From: Acidovorax sp. FJL06
GTDB taxonomy: Bacteria > Pseudomonadota > Gammaproteobacteria > Burkholderiales > Burkholderiaceae_C
Length of the DNA stretch: 56,815 nucleotides
Reading direction: 5' to 3'
Assembly (NCBI RefSeq): GCF_003852545.1
Contig: NZ_QAJR01000058.1
Location: forward strand, 1-56,815
Shown here: positions 52,013 through 56,815 of the stretch, one piece after another
How positions within the stretch are numbered: the stretch's first letter is position 1
How the letters are laid out: each line of letters starts with the position of its first letter
Program-made: the position numbers and the translations under genes
Notes under the pieces: generated by a model
What the model was told of the DNA's origin: nothing
What the model saw: only the letters and a program-made list of their open reading frames with translations
The model's database searches: none

Positions 52013-52867
52013 ATGAAATTCCAAGGTTCCCAGAACTACGTCGCCACCCAAGACCTGATGCTCGCCGTGAACGCCGCCATCACGCTGCAACGGCCACTGC
52101 TGATCAAGGGCGAGCCCGGCACGGGCAAGACGATGCTGGCCGAGGAAGTGGCGCAGGCCCTGGACATGCCCCTGCTGCAGTGGCACATCAAGTCCACCAC
52201 CAAGGCGCAACAGGGCCTGTATGAATATGACGCAGTGAGCCGCCTGCGCGACAGCCAGCTCAATGATGGCGACAGCGCCGAGCGCGTGAAGAACATCCGC
52301 AACTACATCATCCAGGGCGTGCTGTGGCAGGCCTTCACGGCCGACCGCCCTGTGGCGCTGCTGATCGACGAGATCGACAAGGCGGACATCGAATTCCCGA
52401 ACGACCTGCTGCGCGAAATCGACCGCATGGAGTTCTACTGCTACGAAACGCGCGAACTCATCAAGGCCAAGCACCGCCCGTTGGTGTTCATCACCTCGAA
52501 CAACGAGAAGGAACTGCCCGACGCCTTCCTGCGCCGCTGCTTCTTCCACTTCATCAAGTTCCCCGAGGCCGACACCATGCGGCAGATCATCAACGTGCAC
52601 TTTCCCACGCTCAAGAGCGAGCTGCTCGGCGTGGCGATGAAGACGTTTTATGACGTGCGCAACCTGCCCGGCCTCAAGAAGAAGCCTTCCACCAGTGAAC
52701 TGATCGACTGGCTCAAGCTCTTGGTGGCCGAAGACATTCCGCTCACGGCCCTGCAAAGCGCCGACAACAAGGTGGCCGTGCCCCCGCTGGTGGGCGCGCT
52801 GCTCAAGAACGAGCAGGATGTGAGCCTGTTCGAGAAGCTGGTGTTCATGAACCAAAGGAACCGTTGA
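52013..52867 (+). CDS. MoxR-family AAA+ ATPase
   Basis: 284 residues from the Met at 52013. Walker A is GEPGTGKTM, Walker B VALLIDEIDKAD, and sensor 1 VFITSNNEKELPDAFLRRC. MoxR proteins act as chaperones, typically with a VWA-domain partner, to mature metalloenzymes or respiratory complexes. The VWA partner lies three genes downstream (53764-54951), which strongly supports a MoxR-VWA pair. Confidence 0.94.
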   Translation: MKFQGSQNYVATQDLMLAVNAAITLQRPLLIKGEPGTGKTMLAEEVAQALDMPLLQWHIKSTTKAQQGLYEYDAVSRLRDSQLNDGDSAERVKNIRNYIIQGVLWQAFTADRPVALLIDEIDKADIEFPNDLLREIDRMEFYCYETRELIKAKHRPLVFITSNNEKELPDAFLRRCFFHFIKFPEADTMRQIINVHFPTLKSELLGVAMKTFYDVRNLPGLKKKPSTSELIDWLKLLVAEDIPLTALQSADNKVAVPPLVGALLKNEQDVSLFEKLVFMNQRNR

Positions 52868-52886
52868 TTCAGAACGGCCCAGAACC

Positions 52887-53120
52887 ATGAGTGCACCCAC
52901 CCCTTCCCTCACGGACGGCATTGCCGACGCCGTCGGCTTTGTCGGCGGCGCCGTCGCCGGCTTCTGGCTGGGCCAATGGCTCGGCCTGGACATCTTTGCC
53001 CCAGGCTACGGCAACAAGGCCCTGCTGGGCATCGCCCTGGTGGGCCTGGGCGGAGGCCTGGGCCTGCATGCCGCCAAGCGCTGGCAGGCCAGCCGCCGCA
53101 ACAAGCCCTCCCAGGACTGA
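52887..53120 (+). CDS. Small Gly-rich membrane protein
   Basis: 77 residues with two hydrophobic Gly-rich helices (about 9-32 and 43-62: AVGFVGGAVAGFWLGQWLGL and GNKALLGIALVGLGGGLGLH) and a basic C-terminal tail. No family recognised. It lies 19 bp after moxR and 22 bp before the GNAT gene, so it is part of the operon and could be the membrane anchor or client of the MoxR/VWA pair. Confidence 0.75.
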   Translation: MSAPTPSLTDGIADAVGFVGGAVAGFWLGQWLGLDIFAPGYGNKALLGIALVGLGGGLGLHAAKRWQASRRNKPSQD

Positions 53121-53142
53121 TGCAGCGCCGAGAGCACAACCC

Positions 53143-53745
53143 ATGGCCTTTGTAGAACCCATCACCCTGCGCGACCGTGGCGTGCGCCTGGAGCCCCTGG
53201 CGCTCTCGCACGAAGAAGACCTGCGCCTGGCCGCCGCAGACGGCCAGCTGTGGCAGCTGCGTGTGACCTCGGTGCCCGAGCCCCAGGACACCCGCGCCTA
53301 CATCGAAACCGCGCTGAAGGGCCGCGAAGAAGGCCACCGGTTTGCGTTTGCCGTGGTCGATGAGGCCACCGGCAAGGTGCTGGGCTGCACGAGTTTTCAC
53401 GACATCCTGCCTGCCGTGCGCCGGGTCGAGATCGGCTACACCTGGTACGGCCAAAGCGTGCAGCGCAGCCATGTCAACACCACCTGCAAACTGCTGCTGT
53501 TGCAGCATGCCTTCGACACCCTGGGCTGCAACGTGGTGGGCTGGCGCACCGACAACTACAACTTCGCCTCGCAGCGCGCCATCGAGCGGCTGGGCGCGAA
53601 GAAGGACGGCGTGATCCGCGGCCACGCGCTGCGCCGCGACGGCACCATCCGCGACACGGTGATGTACAGCATGCGCGCGGGCGAGTGGCCCGAGGCACGC
53701 GCCCAGTTGCTATATCTTTTAGAGCGTCGTGCGCTTGACCAGTAA
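53143..53745 (+). CDS. GNAT-family N-acetyltransferase (RimJ/RimL type)
   Basis: 200 residues from the Met at 53143; the open frame further upstream is a shadow of the membrane-protein gene. It has the RimJ/RimL-like features GKVLGCTSFHDILPAVRRVEIG, LLLLQHAFDTLGCNVVGW and ASQRAIERLGAKKDGVIRGH, which form the acetyl-CoA site. The acceptor is unknown. The last twelve residues (LLYLLERRALDQ) and the stop codon lie in a copy of the dispersed repeat. Confidence 0.92.
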   Translation: MAFVEPITLRDRGVRLEPLALSHEEDLRLAAADGQLWQLRVTSVPEPQDTRAYIETALKGREEGHRFAFAVVDEATGKVLGCTSFHDILPAVRRVEIGYTWYGQSVQRSHVNTTCKLLLLQHAFDTLGCNVVGWRTDNYNFASQRAIERLGAKKDGVIRGHALRRDGTIRDTVMYSMRAGEWPEARAQLLYLLERRALDQ

Positions 53746-53763
53746 GCGCTGGAGGCCAAAAAC
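53706..53763. repeat. Dispersed hairpin repeat, copy I (GNAT tail and VWA ribosome site)
   Basis: GTTGCTATATCTTTTAGAGC, GTCGTGCGCTTG, ACCAGTA, AGCGCTGGAGGCCAAAAA: full-length and opposite in orientation to copy E. It supplies the GNAT C-terminus and stop codon (TAA 53743-53745) and the GGAGG (53751-53755) eight bases before the VWA gene ATG. Confidence 0.8.
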
Positions 53764-54951
53764 ATGCTCATCGACTTTTTCTACACCCTGCGTTCGGCCA
53801 AGTTGCCGGTGTCCGTGAAGGAGTACCTCACGCTGCTCGAAGCCCTGCAGGCGGGCGTGGTGGGCCCGCGCTCGGACGATGCCTGGAGCCTGGACGACTT
53901 CTACAACCTCTCGCGCCTCACGCTGGTCAAGGACGAGAAGCACTACGACAAGTTCGACCGGGCCTTCGGCGCCTACTTCAAGGGCGTGGAGATGGTGGCC
54001 GACTTCACCAAGGAAATCCCGGCCGACTGGCTGCGCAAGATCCTGGAAAACGAGCTCACCCCCGAGCAAAAAGCCGCCATCGAGAAGATGGGCTGGGACG
54101 AACTCATGGAGACGCTCAAGAAGCGCCTCGAAGAACAGAAGGAACGCCACGAGGGCGGCAGCAAGTGGATCGGTACGGGCGGCACCAGCCCGTTTGGCCA
54201 CGGCGGCTACAACCCGCAGGGCGTGCGCATCGGCGGCGCCGGCAAGAACAAGAGCGCCGTGAAGGTGTGGGAGCAGCGCGCCTACAAGGACTACGACGAC
54301 CAGCAGGAGCTGGGCACGCGCAACATCAAGGTGGCGCTGCGCCGCCTGCGCAAGTTTGCGCGCGAGGGGCATGAGCTGGAGCTCGACCTGCCCGACACCA
54401 TCCGCAGCACGGCGGCCAATGCGGGCTACCTCGATATCAAGATGGTGCCCGAGCGGCACAACAACGTGAAGGTGCTGCTGCTCATGGACGTGGGCGGCAC
54501 CATGGACGAACACATCCAGCGCGTGGAAGAACTTTTCAGCGCCGTGAAGACCGAGTTCAAGCACCTGGAGTTCTACTACTTCCACAACTGCGTGTACGAC
54601 TTCATGTGGAAGAACAACCGCCGCCGCTTTGCCGAGAAGTTCCCCACCTGGGACATCATCCGCAAGTACAACAAGGACTACAAACTGATCTTCGTTGGCG
54701 ACGCCACCATGAGCCCCTACGAGATCCTGCAGCCCGGCGGCAGCGTGGAGTACAACAACGAGGAAGCGGGCGCCGAGTGGATCCAGCGCCTGACCCACGC
54801 CTTCCCCAAACACGCGTGGATCAACCCCGAGCCCCAGGGCGTGTGGCAGTACCGCCAGAGCATCAGCATCATCCAGCAGCTGGTGGGCAACCGCATGCAC
54901 CCGCTGTCGCTGAAAGGGCTGGAAGAGACCATGCGCCTGCTGTCCAAATAG
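53764..54951 (+). CDS. VWA-domain protein (CoxE-like), MoxR partner
   Basis: 395 residues, cytoplasmic. The N-terminal part (about 1-200) is helical and charged (KKRLEEQKERHEGG). The von Willebrand A domain (about 235-395) begins VLLLMDVGGTMDEH: the metal-ion-dependent adhesion motif reads D-x-G-x-T in place of the canonical D-x-S-x-S, with a later FVGDATMSPYEIL. CoxE-like proteins pair with MoxR ATPases in maturation of metal-containing enzymes. Its ribosome-binding site GGAGG is inside a dispersed repeat copy. Confidence 0.9.
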   Translation: MLIDFFYTLRSAKLPVSVKEYLTLLEALQAGVVGPRSDDAWSLDDFYNLSRLTLVKDEKHYDKFDRAFGAYFKGVEMVADFTKEIPADWLRKILENELTPEQKAAIEKMGWDELMETLKKRLEEQKERHEGGSKWIGTGGTSPFGHGGYNPQGVRIGGAGKNKSAVKVWEQRAYKDYDDQQELGTRNIKVALRRLRKFAREGHELELDLPDTIRSTAANAGYLDIKMVPERHNNVKVLLLMDVGGTMDEHIQRVEELFSAVKTEFKHLEFYYFHNCVYDFMWKNNRRRFAEKFPTWDIIRKYNKDYKLIFVGDATMSPYEILQPGGSVEYNNEEAGAEWIQRLTHAFPKHAWINPEPQGVWQYRQSISIIQQLVGNRMHPLSLKGLEETMRLLSK

Positions 54952-55075
54952 GGCCGGCGGCGGGCGACGCTGTCTGACACGGGCTGGCAGTTTTTCAGGG
55001 CATAGTGGCGGGATTCCTGCCTCGCCACCACCCAACGTGCTTCTTCGCCTTCTGTGCTTGCCCACCGCCACTGTC

Positions 55076-56815
55076 ATGACGCCGGCCTTGCGGCCGGCGT
55101 TGCTGCTTCTTGGCGCGCTGGTGCTGCCGGGCTGCAGCCTGCTGCCCTCTGCCAACACGGGCCAGGACGGCACCGCTCCGATCACCGCTGAATCCGCCTC
55201 GCCCGCCTTTGCCGTGGCCGTGCATGCGCCCCAGGCCGTGCGCGAATTGCTGGAGCGGCACCTGGAGCTGCAGCGCTTTCGCAGCCTGCCCGACCTGCAT
55301 GACCATGAACTGGAGCGCCTGCTCGGTGCGGCCGACGCCAACGCGCGCGAGCTGCTGGGCACCCTGGGCTACTTTGCCCCCACCATCACGGTGGAGCTGA
55401 CAGAAACGCCCGGCTCCAAGGCCACCCCGCGCACCGTGGTGATCACCGTGCAGCCCGGACCGCAGACCCACATTGCCAGCGCACACATCGCCTTCACGGG
55501 CGGCCCCACTGGCGACAGCGACGATGCCCAGGCCAGCACACGCCAGCAGCAGCGCGTGCAGCGCAACTGGTCCCTCTCGCCCGGCCAGGCGTTCACGCAG
55601 TCGGCCTGGGATGCAGCCAAGACCGAGGGCCTGCGCCAGCTGCAGGCCCGCCGCCACCCCACCGCCCGCATCGCCAGCAGCCGCGCCGAGATCGACGCGG
55701 ACCGGCACGAAGCCCAGCTCAACGTGACCTATGACCCTGGCCCCGCCTACCGCTTCGGCCCCCTGCGCCTGCAGGGCAGCGAGCGCTACGACGAAGACGG
55801 CGCGCGCCGCCTGGCGCGCCTGCCCACGGGCGCCGTGTACGACGAGGCCGAACTGCTGGACGCCCAGCTGCGCCTGGCCAGCAGCGGCTACTACAACGCG
55901 GTGTTCCTCACGCTCGACACCGAGGGCACCGACCCGCAGGCGGCGCCCGTGGTGGCCCAGGTGCGCGAGGCGCCGCTGCAAAAGCTGGTGTTCGGCCCCG
56001 GCGTCTCCACCGACAGCGGCGCACGCCTGTCGCTGGAGCACATCCACAACCGGCTGCCCGGCATCGGCTGGCGCGCGGTGAGCAAGCTCTCGCTGGACCG
56101 TGAGACCAAGCTGGCCAGCACCGAGTGGACGGCCCTGCCCGACACCAACGGCTGGCGCTGGTTTGCCGGCGGCCAGGTGCAGCGCGAGCACACGGGCGAC
56201 TACGAAACCAACAGCGGCCGCCTGCGCTCGGGCCGCAGCAAGAGCACCAAGGCCATCGACCGCAGCTATTTCCTGCAGTACGACTACGCCAACAGCCAGG
56301 GCCTGAACGCCCCGTCCTCGGGCACGGCGGTCAGCATCAACTACGGCTGGACGGGCCGCTACTTCAACAACCCCACCGCGCCCACGCGCGGCCATGGCGT
56401 GGCCGTGGAACTGGGCCTGGGCACCACGCTGCGCCCCGAGCGCGACCCCTTCGTGCGCACCCTGGTGCGCTGGCAGACCTTCATCCCCGCCGGCCGCGTG
56501 CAGGACGATGCCGGCCAAGGCCGCAACGCCCGCATCGCCGTGCGCACCGAAGCCGGTGCCGTGCTCGCGCGCGATGGCGCCCAGGTGCCGGTCACGCAGC
56601 TCTTCCTGACCGGCGGCGACACCACCGTGCGGGGCTATGGCTACCGCAGCATCGGCGCACGCACCGACAACGGCCTGCTCTACGGCGGCCGCTACCTGGC
56701 CGTGGGCAGCGTGGAATGGCAGCGCCCCATCGTCTACAAGGGCGCCATGACCGACTGGGAAAGCACCCTGTTCGTCGATGCAGGCGCCGTGGCGGACCGC
56801 GCGGGCGACCTGGAC
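55076..56815 (+). CDS. tamA: TamA-like BamA/Omp85-family outer-membrane protein (3' partial)
   Basis: The frame runs open to the end of the window, so the C-terminus is missing; 580 residues are visible. It starts at the Met at 55076 or an in-frame GTG at 55037. A hydrophobic leader ends LVLPGCSLLP, which could be a signal peptide or, with its Cys, a lipoprotein signal. POTRA-like domains follow (about 45-330: LNVTYDPGPAYRFGPLRLQG), then the 16-strand barrel with the conserved FLTGGDTTVRGYGYRSIG, the Omp85 VRGY motif. TamA works with TamB in lipid transport or autotransporter assembly; a tamB gene is expected just downstream. Confidence 0.9.
   Translation, partial: MTPALRPALLLLGALVLPGCSLLPSANTGQDGTAPITAESASPAFAVAVHAPQAVRELLERHLELQRFRSLPDLHDHELERLLGAADANARELLGTLGYFAPTITVELTETPGSKATPRTVVITVQPGPQTHIASAHIAFTGGPTGDSDDAQASTRQQQRVQRNWSLSPGQAFTQSAWDAAKTEGLRQLQARRHPTARIASSRAEIDADRHEAQLNVTYDPGPAYRFGPLRLQGSERYDEDGARRLARLPTGAVYDEAELLDAQLRLASSGYYNAVFLTLDTEGTDPQAAPVVAQVREAPLQKLVFGPGVSTDSGARLSLEHIHNRLPGIGWRAVSKLSLDRETKLASTEWTALPDTNGWRWFAGGQVQREHTGDYETNSGRLRSGRSKSTKAIDRSYFLQYDYANSQGLNAPSSGTAVSINYGWTGRYFNNPTAPTRGHGVAVELGLGTTLRPERDPFVRTLVRWQTFIPAGRVQDDAGQGRNARIAVRTEAGAVLARDGAQVPVTQLFLTGGDTTVRGYGYRSIGARTDNGLLYGGRYLAVGSVEWQRPIVYKGAMTDWESTLFVDAGAVADRAGDLD

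Noticed and set aside
55080-55099. GC-rich hairpin CGCCGGCC-TTGC-GGCCGGCG at the start of the tamA-like gene as a regulatory structure or terminator
   Set aside because: It lies within the coding start and has no T run; such palindromes are frequent by chance at this GC content.
1-56815. CRISPR array, tRNA or rRNA genes, prophage or integrative element
   Set aside because: No regularly spaced direct repeats, no cloverleaf-like sequence recognised, and no integrase, transposase or phage structural gene seen.

Overview
The window is high-GC proteobacterial DNA with densely packed genes, and most probably comes from a member of the Comamonadaceae (Burkholderiales, Acidovorax-like). Four things point there: the caa3-type cytochrome oxidase cluster with its typical small accessory genes (DUF2970, DUF2909, a 38-residue assembly protein), two orphan Bug-family binding proteins, a BioC-like protein next to comF and trmL, and at least nine copies of a short AT-rich/GCGC hairpin repeat that I associate with this family. 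No rRNA, tRNA, CRISPR array or transposase gene was seen.

Layout. 1-5.2 kb: ftsY (5' end outside the window), a membrane GGDEF/EAL enzyme and an EF-hand-like protein. 5.4-7.5 kb: rpoH behind a perfect CIRCE element, a strong terminator, and a Bug binding protein. 7.7-11.8 kb: an FNR-type regulator with four putative Fe-S cysteines, then an Aer-like receptor translationally coupled to a PAS-GGDEF-EAL enzyme. 12.1-21.4 kb: the cytochrome c oxidase structural and assembly genes (ctaC, ctaD, small assembly protein, ctaG, DUF2970, ctaE; then surf1, a Sco-like protein, ctaA, ctaB, sco), followed by DUF2244. 22.1-24.4 kb: BioC-like protein, comF, trmL. 24.4-24.7 kb: a MITE-like element with 30-bp terminal inverted repeats. 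24.8-29.9 kb: LysR, MaoC hydratase, orphan ParA, LysE exporter, Kef-type antiporter. 29.9-34.1 kb: an AT-richer intergenic island, a Fur-box-preceded siderophore receptor, a TRIC-like channel and a thioesterase. 34.2-36.2 kb: a HipBA-type toxin-antitoxin operon with four operator half-sites, one overlapping the antitoxin start codon. 36.3-40.9 kb: LysR/SDR divergent pair, then MocR/BenE-like transporter divergent pair. 40.9-46.3 kb: a beta-ketoadipate lower-pathway operon (pcaI, pcaJ, pcaF, SDR, Bug protein) divergent from an IclR regulator. 46.3-51.9 kb: exported amidohydrolase/LysR pair, DUF1841, Na+/H+ antiporter family protein, cytochrome c4. 52.0-56.8 kb: moxR-small membrane protein-GNAT-VWA operon and the 5' part of a tamA-like gene.

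Themes. Respiration and its sensing dominate the first half. The FNR-like regulator combines an Fe-S-sensor N-terminus with a CRP-type recognition helix, and a perfect TGTGA-N6-TCACA palindrome lies upstream of the energy-taxis gene. The second half holds several divergent regulator/target pairs with readable operator dyads. The least expected observation is that copies of the dispersed repeat are recruited into genes: one encodes most of the Sco signal peptide, one the PcaJ N-terminus, one the kefB stop codon, and one both the tail of the GNAT gene and the Shine-Dalgarno sequence of the VWA gene.
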